Positions 55,965 to 64,000 of a stretch of DNA of 64,000 bases are shown in pieces. The position numbers and the translations under genes are program-made. The DNA lies in NCBI GenBank assembly GCA_001599815.1, contig BCIA01000006.1, forward strand, positions 3,164,961 through 3,228,960, in the 5' to 3' direction. This DNA comes from Furcasterigmium furcatum. Lineage: Eukaryota > Ascomycota > Sordariomycetes > Glomerellales > Plectosphaerellaceae. The notes beneath the pieces are model-generated. The model had not been told where the DNA came from and searched no databases. It was given only the letters and a program-made list of their open reading frames with translations. Position 1 is the first letter of the stretch, and each line of letters begins with the position of its first letter.

Positions 55965-57914
55965 TCACGCCGGAGACAGGATGACGACGACGTACTCGAC
56001 AGCGCCGCTGACATCCTTGAGGGGCGCCCAGTGGCTGGCGACCACGTCGGCCCTCGAGCTCTCGCCGTTGACGAGGCTGGCAAACCCGGAGCGACTGACG
56101 GGCCGGCTGGGCCGCCGTTCCCTGGTCTTCTCGCCCCGGTTGTCCCGCACGTCGACCGTGGACCGCGACGTGAGGGGGCCGCTCACGCTGCCCTGGCGCC
56201 GGTGCTGGCTCCGGCCGGGGAAGATGTTGAGCTTCTCGCACTTCTTGTCCTGCACGACCCTGTGCAGCACCGTTGACTTGAACGTTTTCGTGATGGACGG
56301 CGAGCCCGCCTCTTCGGCGAGGAGGGAGAAGACGTCCACGCCCTGGCATGCCGGAGGGGACAGCGGGATGTCGAGGAGGTCCAGCGCGGCCGGTGCCGCG
56401 TAGACCACCCGCAGGGAAGGCGACCGGGTGTTTCTGCCCTTGTCGGGTGTCGTCGTGGTGGGGGAAGATGGGACCGGGCGAAGGAGGAGAAACCGGGCGT
56501 AGTGGTGCAGGTTGCCGGTGCGCGACTCGAGGGAAACGGACGAGGCCGAGAGAGTGGACATGGAGGCCGAGGAGGAGTGCGAAACCGGGCTCCCGGAGGA
56601 CTTCTTGAACTGCTTGAAGAAGCCCTTGGTCGAGCCGCTCCGCTGGCGGACGCTGGACATTCGGTCGGGGGCGCAGTCGCGGGTGCTCGTCCGTCGGCTG
56701 GCGCGGGGATCGTCCTCCTCCTCGGCATCGCTCGTGTCAGGGCCTGCCGGGCCATAGCTCAGGACGCGGAGGATGTCATCCTGGTTGGCGAGGGTGTCTG
56801 ACACATTGACGTATCCGCCCAGGTATCGCCGGACCACGCCGTCCTCATCCGTGAGCGGCAAGAGGCACACCATATCCCAGAAGGGCCAGCTGTCGCGCCT
56901 GTAGTGGAGGACGACCTCGGCAACTTCGGCACTCTGACGGACAGCATCGCTCATCCGGCTCGATGTGTTGTGGTCCGTTTTGGAGCCCTCGAGAAAGAAA
57001 GAGCTTCGCAGCAGGGTCTCTTCCCTGCTGAAGCCGGTCAGGGATAGGAAGCCGTCAGAGACTGAGATGATGGGGGCATCGGCGTGCTGTGCATCGGCCA
57101 AGAAGAAAGACGTCCCGAGACCACGGAAATCTGCGGACCGGGAGCTCGTGTCTTCCGAGAGGGCAGCACCAGCGCGGAGGGAGAGCTGCTGCGCGACAAA
57201 GGGCGGATACGACCCATCCCGGACACGCTGCTCGACGAAGGACATTGACTCGGAGAAGACGGTGCCCAAGCCGGGTAAGACAGATGCTGAGATGTGCTTG
57301 AGGTCGACATTCAAAGACCTTGATAACGCGAAAGGCAGATCGATGGGCCTCGGCACCGTGGCCAGCTGGTCGACAAACTGGGCGACGGAGCGTGTGTAGT
57401 TGGCAACGCCGAGCAGAAACTCGACATCGGACGCCATTCCGTGCCGCCGAGTGAAGCGAAGAAACCTATCCCGAGTAGGGGGGTTGGCGAGCACCATCTG
57501 GAACGTCGCATGGCCGAAGAAATCTGGGATCGGCAGGTTGGATTCAGTGGCACGCTCCATGGTCGTCTGGCGGCCCAACGTCGGACGGGGGCCGGTAGCC
57601 ACGCCATCGATGCTGCCCCAGCCCACGGATTCAAAAGTCGGCGTCCTTGGTGAGCCGTCCGTGTTGTAGTCGGTGTACCGGCGGAGTGCGTCCTCATTGG
57701 TGTGCAGCGACAGGCCAGAGTTGCTTCTCAAGCGAAAAGAAAGTTTGTCATGACGGGTGCTCTGGGGTGTTGGTGGCGGAGATGCGATGCTCGATCGGGG
57801 CCGGGAGTAGTTTGCCGTCTTGGTGTCGATGGCGAGCGTGTGAGTCGACCGGGGAGTCGATGCCCTCCGGGAGCCCTCAGGCGGCGGAGTTGGAGGCTCA
57901 GAGCGGCGAGGCAT
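55965..57914 (-). CDS. RGS-PAS/LOV protein with a LOV core lacking the photoactive cysteine
   Basis: A single exon of 649 aa from ATG 57914. A Ser/Pro-rich N-terminus (1-125) precedes a divergent RGS domain (about 127-245: PDFFGHATFQMVLANPPTRDRF). A PAS/LOV domain follows at about 265-375 (PIISVSDGFLSLTGFSREE ... YRRDSWPFWDMVCLLPL ... GGYVNVSD). A disordered region and a C-terminal segment (about 480-649) that looks like a second, diverged PAS-like fold come after. In canonical LOV domains the flavin-reactive cysteine lies in GRNCRFLQ; here the aligned string is LRSSFFLE, with Ser305. The FWN asparagine is Asp347 and the IGVQV glutamine is Tyr368. RGS proteins turn off heterotrimeric G-protein signals; light control, known for the family, is doubtful here. 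Confidence 0.85.
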   Translation of the reverse strand: MPRRSEPPTPPPEGSRRASTPRSTHTLAIDTKTANYSRPRSSIASPPPTPQSTRHDKLSFRLRSNSGLSLHTNEDALRRYTDYNTDGSPRTPTFESVGWGSIDGVATGPRPTLGRQTTMERATESNLPIPDFFGHATFQMVLANPPTRDRFLRFTRRHGMASDVEFLLGVANYTRSVAQFVDQLATVPRPIDLPFALSRSLNVDLKHISASVLPGLGTVFSESMSFVEQRVRDGSYPPFVAQQLSLRAGAALSEDTSSRSADFRGLGTSFFLADAQHADAPIISVSDGFLSLTGFSREETLLRSSFFLEGSKTDHNTSSRMSDAVRQSAEVAEVVLHYRRDSWPFWDMVCLLPLTDEDGVVRRYLGGYVNVSDTLANQDDILRVLSYGPAGPDTSDAEEEDDPRASRRTSTRDCAPDRMSSVRQRSGSTKGFFKQFKKSSGSPVSHSSSASMSTLSASSVSLESRTGNLHHYARFLLLRPVPSSPTTTTPDKGRNTRSPSLRVVYAAPAALDLLDIPLSPPACQGVDVFSLLAEEAGSPSITKTFKSTVLHRVVQDKKCEKLNIFPGRSQHRRQGSVSGPLTSRSTVDVRDNRGEKTRERRPSRPVSRSGFASLVNGESSRADVVASHWAPLKDVSGAVEYVVVILSPA

Positions 57915-59966
57915 GGCGCCGAGTAGTGGTAATAAGTAGTATGAAGAAACAGGTTGCGAAATGGGCGTGTCAAGGAGAAAGATTACGGTGAAGGCGAACG
58001 AACGGTGAAGAATGAGCGAGGAGGGCCAAGTAAGTGAGTGGATGACATGAAACGAGAGTGGTTGGTCGGCTCAAAGGTGCCGCTGCTGGTGGTTTGGCCC
58101 GGGAATCATGAAGAAAGGGACAAAGAAAGATGTTCAAACAGGCCGGGCCGGCGCTGCCATCGCAGCATGTAAGGGTCGCCGAGTCGAGGAGCGCATCAAC
58201 GCGCGAAGGATGCCGAAGAACGTCGGGAGGAATAACAAGAGCAAGTCTCCGCAGACCGACGACCTTCAGCGAGCGGGATCGAGAGAGGTATTATGAAGAA
58301 GGACCACCGGGTGGGAAAGGGGGCAAACGGAGGGGTATCGGCCCAGCACGGACGTGGTCAAGAAAGAAGCGGTAAGCTTGTCAACGGGCCGCCTCCAGCA
58401 TTACGTGACTAGACCGACGCTATGAACTCGCCAGGCGATGCGGGAGTGGGCCGAAGAGGGCCGCCGAGGGCCGTCGCGGGCAATGTCGATGACCAGACCG
58501 ACGGTCTAGAGATGGCGGTGGGGATGAGAGCAGAACAGAGTTGCGGCGGTCGCGGTGGTGGCCGTCGCGGGCTGCAAGAAGCATACTTGTAAGTATGTAT
58601 GGCGGGCGGCGAACAGCGGGCGAACCAGGAACACCCTGCTCGAGGCGCTGTCGACGACGAACAGAAGCAGACGAAGCTTCGTTTGCGCCGCATCGCACCC
58701 CATCTGATCGTGTTCGTTCCCGGTGCCTGCGTCGGAGGGATCACCAGACCTGCGCCAGGCGCATCTGCAGGGGTCAGGCCGCCTCTTGGGCCCGTCAGTT
58801 CGTTCGGTGGCCCCACGCGTGCCCCTGTCCAGCTCGACGATGGAGAAGCAATAGTGTGCTCGGCCGAGACAATGGGCGACGGCGCCTTTCCAATCGCGGG
58901 CGGAGTTGCATTGGGTAAGGGGGTGTCGGGGGCCGCCATCGAGTCAAGCTGATCTCCCGCCACGAGCCACTGTTTGCTGGGAGGGTGGGCGCACAGGCCG
59001 CCGCCGTCCGTCCGTCAAGCTCGTACCTGAATGAACGATCGTCGGAGCCGGTGAACAAAATAAGACGCAGGGAGAATGCATGGTGTTGTCCGAAACCCGG
59101 TGAGAGATGGGGGCGGACAGACAGCGGGTCGCGATGCAATGCAATGCAAATGCCAGTCGAATGCCACGGAAGAGAGCCAATTGAACGTTCAGTTCAAGGG
59201 CCCCAGCAGGATGCTCGAGAAGCCTCTGTACTTCAAGTCCACGTGGAGGTCCAGGCGTCTTGCTGTGGAGGCCAGGACGCCTTGGCGGGCGGACGACTTC
59301 GGTTTGGACCCTGTCGTCTGGGGTGTCTGCTTCGCCGCCTCTGTTGGTTTCGCGTCCGGGGCCGATTCTCCACGGGAGCATGACTTGGTGGAGTCGGCGG
59401 GAGGTTTGTCCTCAGTGCGAGCTGGTCGTGTCCGGCCCGAGGGTGGTTTTCTGGATTTGAAAGGGGCCGGTATCCAAGGACACTCTCGGTCGTCCACACC
59501 GGGGACGTATTCTGAGCAAGAAGTCATGCTTGGCGTTGGCTTTGGTCGATAGATGGGTTGTTAAGTTGGTGTTGCGTAGGTATGCTGAAAAGATTTGATT
59601 CGGGGTGTAAACTGTTTGTGGGAGAAGCAACATACATACCTAAATAGGGAGCCGCCATACCACCGACTGGGGGAGATGGTGAGTTTCATGTGGCTTCACG
59701 ATAGCGAAGTATTGATTACAGTTCGGTGGCTGGCAATGAGTGGCTGCTGACGACTTACGTGGCTTCACCGTCAAGTCACAACGAGAGAAAAGCTTCCTAA
59801 GTAAAGGTGAGGCAGGCTGACATGTTGATTGCTGGACCTATCATCTACACGAGAGGCGCTCGTCGCGGCGGTCGTCTCAATCCCAGACCGTGTCGATCGT
59901 TCCCTCGTCATCTCGCCATGATCCCTTCCTTCTCAATCCTCGTCGTCAAAAGGACGGGCATGTCGC
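57915..59966. other. 2-kb intergenic region with two doubtful minus-strand frames
   Basis: Between the RGS-LOV start and the ankyrin gene's stop. Two minus-strand frames begin with ATG. One runs 59527-59189 (112 aa, Lys/Pro/Ser-rich, MTSCSEYVPGVDD ...). The other runs 58939-58409 (176 aa, Pro/Ala-rich). Neither has a domain or a promoter element, and overlapping plus-strand frames are equally long, so neither is called as a gene. Confidence 0.35.
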
Positions 59967-62594
59967 TTAATCGATGCTCGAAACCGAAGATGAGCAGTCG
60001 GCGGCATCATCTACAAGGGCGGGTCGCGCATGGGCGTTCCTGAAATACCTCATCTTCACCTCCGAGTGGTTCGCCGTCCGCAGCTCCTCCAACGCGGCCT
60101 CGATATCTTCGGGCTCGGTCAGATGCGGTGCGTTCTGGGCAAAGGATTCGAAAACCGTCAGTGAACATTTGGACCGGCAGATGTAGAGCATCGTCGGCTC
60201 GCCGTCGAGATGGGTGGGCATCGAGAAGACGTCGGTGAGCAGGTGTTTCACCCATTCCTTCGGATAGATCTCGCCGGCGTGGGCGATGATCCAGCACAGC
60301 ACGGCCTCGACGCTCGACGGGTTCTCACTGAGATGCTGGGTCAGCAGGTCCTTTTGCTGCATGACCATGGACGCATAGGACATGGTCGAGAAGACCAACA
60401 GATGCCACCAGGACTCGGCAGAGGTGCAGGGCCTGCTGAGGAGCGCGTCCGCGAGCAGCATGACCGCAGACTTGTTGCGAAGGCTCTCGTAGGCATCCAG
60501 ACAGCCCACGTTAACAAGGCAGTTCATTGCCTTGAGAACTGACTTTTGCAGACTGCTGCCCTGCTTTCCGATTGTCGTCGCCCATCGGATGAGGATGTGC
60601 TCCACATATCTCTCCCAGCACTGGCTGAGCAGCTCCCTGTGCTGCTGTTCCTCGTTCGTAGGGCCGCTCTCGACCACCATCGTGATCAGCTTCTCGTACA
60701 GTCTCATGTTGAGTGAGTGCTCGAAGGCGGGGTGCGCGGTCATGGAGCCGCTCCAGACGCCCTCCGGGCATCCCTGTCGGAAGGTGTTGAAGAAGATGGT
60801 TTCCAGCGGGGTCAGGCCTTCGGCGTTGTAAAGAGACAGCTTCGCGCATTCAGGGCGGAGAATGCCCAGGATGTCCTCGCCGGCCGAGAAGTTCAGCCGA
60901 TGAAGCGGCGAGTTGCCTTCCTCGTCGACCTCGCCGAGAGACGCGCCGCAGCGTCGCAGGGCGTGCAAGAGCTCGTCGTCGCCCCACTCGACGGCAGCGT
61001 GGCTGAGGAGAGGGTTCTGACTATGGAGGAATTCTTTCCGTCCGGAGCAGTGTAGTAGTAGGGACTTCGCGCCCCGCAAGTACTGGTGCGCGATCTTCTT
61101 GCTGCCCCGTGGACAGTCCCTTATCTGAACCAAGGGGTAGATGATGGCCTGCGCGACCGGCGTGCGGCCTTCCAGCATTCGAGCCTGGAGGTTGTTGTCC
61201 ATTTGCGGGTCGTGAAGAATGAGCCAGTTCAGGATGGGGCGGTCGTTGTTTGCGGCGGCAAAGTGCCAGATATTGCGACCCTCAGCATCGGTGTCTGTGG
61301 TCATGGCGCCATGGTTGATGAGCGTTTCCAATACTTCGACAGATTCGGCGAGCAGCACAGGAGTCCGGCCTCGGTCATCGAGCGCGTGTACATCTGCACC
61401 ACTTTGGACAAGTACCGAGACGATGCCGCTGGAGTCATCTGCCACGGCCCAGTGCAGGAAACTGCACCTGGCGCCATCTTTATCCTCCGGGGCTGAGGGA
61501 GGTAGGTTCGGGTCCCAGCGAGGGTCTTGTGCCAGCCTGCGAATCGTCTCCTCTTGCGCCACTCGCATGACGCGTCTCACCAGGTCAGGAAAGTCTGCGT
61601 CCTGGACATTCAGGAGAGGGCGGACCGATGCCGCCAGTGTCGCCATCGGTGCCCGTTTTTCCATGATGTACCAGAGGTCGCAAATGAAATCGGCCACGGG
61701 CATTTCGTCGAATTTGGGCACGTGGGCGTCAAAGATGGCCGGCAGCGCAGAGGCGATGAAACCCTGTGAAGCAGGAACTTTGCCCCAGGGCACTTTCGTG
61801 AAGTCTTCCAGGCTGAGAAACTTTCGGAAGACTGCATCGTCTTCGAGGGAGAGCCGGTCCTCCGGCGGCGGATAAAGCTTCTTGAACAAGGCGGCCGATC
61901 GAAGGCGGAGGCACGCGAGGAATGCCAACGTCTGCACCGACAACGCTGCCTCAAACCTGGGCCGTGACACGTTCAGGCCTGCTGCGCCTGAATCGAGAAG
62001 AACATGAAGGGTTTCTTCTTGGGCAATGCTGGGGCATTCAGCTGCCGACAGTCCCATTGCGTCGGTCTTGGGCCCTTCTGGGTTGGACTCCCTTGGAACC
62101 TCTCGCAGGAACACGCGGGGTCCGGCGAGGGCGCAGTACAGGGGCGTGCCCAGGGGACTGAGTTGGTTGACATCTGCCCCCGACTTGATGAGGCTCTCGC
62201 ACAGCTTGGACAGGCCGAGAGCGGAGGCGATGTGAAGAGGGCTGAGACTGGGTTCGCTGGTGGCAAGCATGAGGTCCAGGAGACGGCCTGCCTTCCGGGC
62301 GCCGGGGACTGGACGGAAGCACTGCTGAGGCCACAGCTGTTGGACATATTCGAAGAGCCAGTGCTCCAGCTCCGGGCTCATGCGCTGGAAGAGAGGCAAG
62401 ATGCGGGCTGAGATCTCGGGCCAGAACTCCTCGGCAAACCCTGGCCAGGAAGCGGCCTCGGAGTACTCAGGGTCCCTCGGGAGGCGGCAGTAGCTGTAGT
62501 AGCTGTCGATCTTTGTCGCAGGCCGAGAGATGATATCGGCGTAGCGGTTTGCGCACCGTAGTGCATCTTGGCGGGTGAGGGGAGACGCCTCCAT
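59967..62594 (-). CDS. Ankyrin-repeat protein
   Basis: A single exon of 875 aa. The ATG at 62594 is the first in frame; the frame stays open to 62744 without an ATG, so an upstream exon may exist. Ankyrin units are recognisable in three places: about 113-160 (SPLHIASALGLSKLCESLIKSGADVN), about 375-465 (SFLHWAVADDSSGIVSVLVQSGADVHALDDRGRTPVLLA, then NIWHFAAANNDRPILNWLI), and about 555-600 (GNSPLHRLN ... AEGLTPLE). The C-terminal 270 residues are helical with an acidic, Ser-rich end. No catalytic or nucleotide-binding domain is visible in this frame. Proteins of this build are common in fungal NLR-rich regions and are often called heterokaryon-incompatibility-like, but no function is proven. Confidence 0.8.
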   Translation of the reverse strand: MEASPLTRQDALRCANRYADIISRPATKIDSYYSYCRLPRDPEYSEAASWPGFAEEFWPEISARILPLFQRMSPELEHWLFEYVQQLWPQQCFRPVPGARKAGRLLDLMLATSEPSLSPLHIASALGLSKLCESLIKSGADVNQLSPLGTPLYCALAGPRVFLREVPRESNPEGPKTDAMGLSAAECPSIAQEETLHVLLDSGAAGLNVSRPRFEAALSVQTLAFLACLRLRSAALFKKLYPPPEDRLSLEDDAVFRKFLSLEDFTKVPWGKVPASQGFIASALPAIFDAHVPKFDEMPVADFICDLWYIMEKRAPMATLAASVRPLLNVQDADFPDLVRRVMRVAQEETIRRLAQDPRWDPNLPPSAPEDKDGARCSFLHWAVADDSSGIVSVLVQSGADVHALDDRGRTPVLLAESVEVLETLINHGAMTTDTDAEGRNIWHFAAANNDRPILNWLILHDPQMDNNLQARMLEGRTPVAQAIIYPLVQIRDCPRGSKKIAHQYLRGAKSLLLHCSGRKEFLHSQNPLLSHAAVEWGDDELLHALRRCGASLGEVDEEGNSPLHRLNFSAGEDILGILRPECAKLSLYNAEGLTPLETIFFNTFRQGCPEGVWSGSMTAHPAFEHSLNMRLYEKLITMVVESGPTNEEQQHRELLSQCWERYVEHILIRWATTIGKQGSSLQKSVLKAMNCLVNVGCLDAYESLRNKSAVMLLADALLSRPCTSAESWWHLLVFSTMSYASMVMQQKDLLTQHLSENPSSVEAVLCWIIAHAGEIYPKEWVKHLLTDVFSMPTHLDGEPTMLYICRSKCSLTVFESFAQNAPHLTEPEDIEAALEELRTANHSEVKMRYFRNAHARPALVDDAADCSSSVSSID

Positions 62595-63002
62595 GTCCCT
62601 AGGTAGCCGGGTGTCGTCTCGGAGTCTTTCTCTCCCGTGGGTTTGATGGCGACATGGGTAATTTCGAAGTCGCAACACGTTTCGTAGGCGGTAGTGGTAC
62701 AGGTGGATGAAGGTGATGAGTTTGGAGTTGGGTGCCTCATTCAAGGATCTGGGGGCGGTTTGCAGGGCTGCCTCATCCCATCTTTGCAGCGCTTAGCTAA
62801 TCAATGAAAATGTGGGGCACTGTCCAAGTGCGGCCATGGCACGGCCGTTGGCCACCTTGGTCATCCAATCAGACACCCTTCCTTCAAGTTGCTGAGGTTA
62901 TTCATGGCACCAGGTAACACACATCCTTGCGACAAAATAAGATTGGAAAAGACATTGATGTGTATTGCAGCGATATGCATGGCGAGGGCACATTGCCGCC
63001 AC
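62595..63002. other. Spacer between ankyrin gene and monooxygenase
   Basis: A 408-bp gap. The first 150 bp continue the ankyrin frame without an ATG. Another frame has an ATG at 62740 (MRHPTPNSSPSS...) and could form an upstream exon, but no splice donor/acceptor pair was convincing. Confidence 0.35.
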
Positions 63003-64000
63003 TCATAGTTTCCCGGCTGCGGGTTGTATGATCGTCGTCTCTTCCCACGCAGAGAAGGCCTTGGTACTTTCAGCAACCGGATCGAATTCAAACATGGCAC
63101 GCATGTATTCCCAGTTAGCAAACGTGAGCTCCGGAGTATCCTGGTCTTGTGTCGAGGAGAGCAGCCAGGCGTCTCTGGCTCGTTGCAGTGGCCCGTCCGG
63201 CATGTGGTAAACCTCTTGATTCGACATCGCCCCGCGTACATTGAGGGTCGTACGGCGCTTGCGCAGGGACTCGTAGAGTTTCAAGACGCTTGAAATCAGG
63301 GTCGCATCTTGGCTACCGTACAGCTTCGACTTGCTCAGCCGGCCGAGGAGGTTTCCCAACACGGCACCGTCTTCGGCGGCCATGGCAGCTCCTTGTGCCT
63401 GGTACGGTAGGGTCGGGTGACAGGCATCTCCAAGCAGTACTACGTTGTGCTGTTCGTTGTCAGAAACGAGAGCTGGATCTTGACACAAATCGCTACGCGG
63501 TTGGGCCCTACCTTCGTCCATGTCTCGAGCTCGTTGTGGTGACACAGTTTCCACTTCAGTACGGAGGGGATGCAAGATATAATCCGAGTCAGCCTGTTGC
63601 GTGTTAGCTGGAGGCGGACGTTTTGTGAAGAATTGCGGGTTGGTTGCGAACCTCTCGTCCCAGCCTTCAAAACTTGCTTTCATCTCGTTCAGGTCGCCAA
63701 CGTCTGTCCGAACATTCTTTTCAAGGTTGTCAGGCCGGATAAGCACAAGGTTCAGTTGTTTCCCACCGTCTAGGGGGTATAGGACGCAGTGCTTCTCTGG
63801 ACCCATCCAAACAGTGGCGCTGCTCTTCTCGATCAACTGGTCGATAACGGGGTCATGGAGAGCTCTCAGCTTCTCCGAGGATACCGTTGCCCTGTATGCC
63901 AGGTCACCAGTCTCCTGTGGCTGGGCGTCTCTTCCAAGAAGATAGTTGCGCGAGAGAGACCAGAGTCCTATCTGGTCAGTCAGGTCTAGGGCAACCTATT
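63003..64000 (-). CDS. FAD-dependent monooxygenase (salicylate hydroxylase-like), 5' end off window
   Basis: Visible exons are about 63971-63652, 63593-63512 and 63449-63003. The two inner introns (63651-63594 and 63511-63450) restore the family sequence: FEGWDERLTRIISCIPSVLKWKLCHHNELETWTK joins to NVVLLGDACHPTLPYQAQGAAMAAEDG. That last string is the FAD-binding GD motif. The upstream exon holds YRATVSSEKLR and WMGPEKHCVLYPLDGG, as in fungal 3-hydroxybenzoate or salicylate hydroxylases. An acceptor CCAG at 63972 probably opens this exon. The N-terminal GxGxxG dinucleotide fold is beyond the edge. It hydroxylates an aromatic or polyketide substrate using NAD(P)H; which one is unknown. Confidence 0.85.

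Noticed and set aside
58409..58939. 176-codon Pro/Ala/Ser-rich minus-strand frame upstream of the RGS-LOV gene
   Set aside because: Overlapped by plus-strand frames of similar length, no domain, no promoter element; probably chance.
1..64000. tRNA, rRNA, CRISPR arrays, telomeric repeats and intact transposons
   Set aside because: No A/B-box pairs in tRNA spacing, no direct-repeat arrays with spacers and no TTAGGG arrays were seen by eye. A tRNAscan or repeat-masking run would be decisive.

Overview
This window comes from the nuclear genome of a filamentous ascomycete (Pezizomycotina), most likely a plant-associated Sordariomycete. The evidence is short introns (mostly 49-65 bp) with GT/AG ends and CTGAC/CTAAC-like branch points, GC-rich third codon positions, a fungal Rieske protein, a fungal rhodopsin-domain membrane protein, CBM1 modules on wall-degrading enzymes and a NACHT NLR. 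The genus cannot be fixed from sequence alone. Splice sites below were read by hand and checked for frame. They are reliable where a conserved domain runs across the junction and less so elsewhere.

Left part, 1-20 kb: a 3'-truncated aspartic-protease-like secreted protein (-), a GT61-type glycosyltransferase (+), an unrecognised 620-aa protein (-), a DJ-1/PfpI protein (+), a GNAT acetyltransferase (+), a DDB1 orthologue (+), a secreted BBE-like FAD oxidase (AA7, -), a seven-helix fungal rhodopsin-domain protein (+) and a small four-helix membrane protein (+). Housekeeping core, 20-28 kb: the Rieske subunit of respiratory complex III (+), cytosolic prolyl-tRNA synthetase (-) head to head with CCT1/TCP-1 alpha (+), and a LYC1-like acetyltransferase (-).

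Accessory part, 28-64 kb: an 1804-aa secreted mosaic protein with tandem cysteine modules around a long acidic repeat (-), a class C beta-lactamase-like hydrolase (+), a small secreted acidic protein (-) and an SDR (+). A plant-cell-wall block follows: AA9 LPMO with CBM1 (-), an 8-cysteine secreted protein (-), PL1 pectate lyase with CBM1 (-), and CE8 pectin methylesterase with CBM1 (+). PL1 and CE8 diverge from one intergenic region. Beyond a decayed hAT transposon lie three minus-strand genes: a NACHT NLR, an RGS-PAS/LOV protein whose LOV core has lost its photochemical residues, and an ankyrin-repeat protein. The 5' end of a flavin monooxygenase gene runs off the right edge.

The wall-degrading enzymes fit one task: the methylesterase de-esterifies pectin, the lyase cleaves the product, the LPMO attacks cellulose, and CBM1 domains hold all three on cellulose. 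The observations most worth follow-up are the cysteine-less, glutamine-less LOV domain, the giant acidic/cysteine mosaic protein, the CBM1-tethered PL1/CE8 pair and the orphan 8-cysteine protein inside the CAZyme block. No tRNA, rRNA or CRISPR array was seen.
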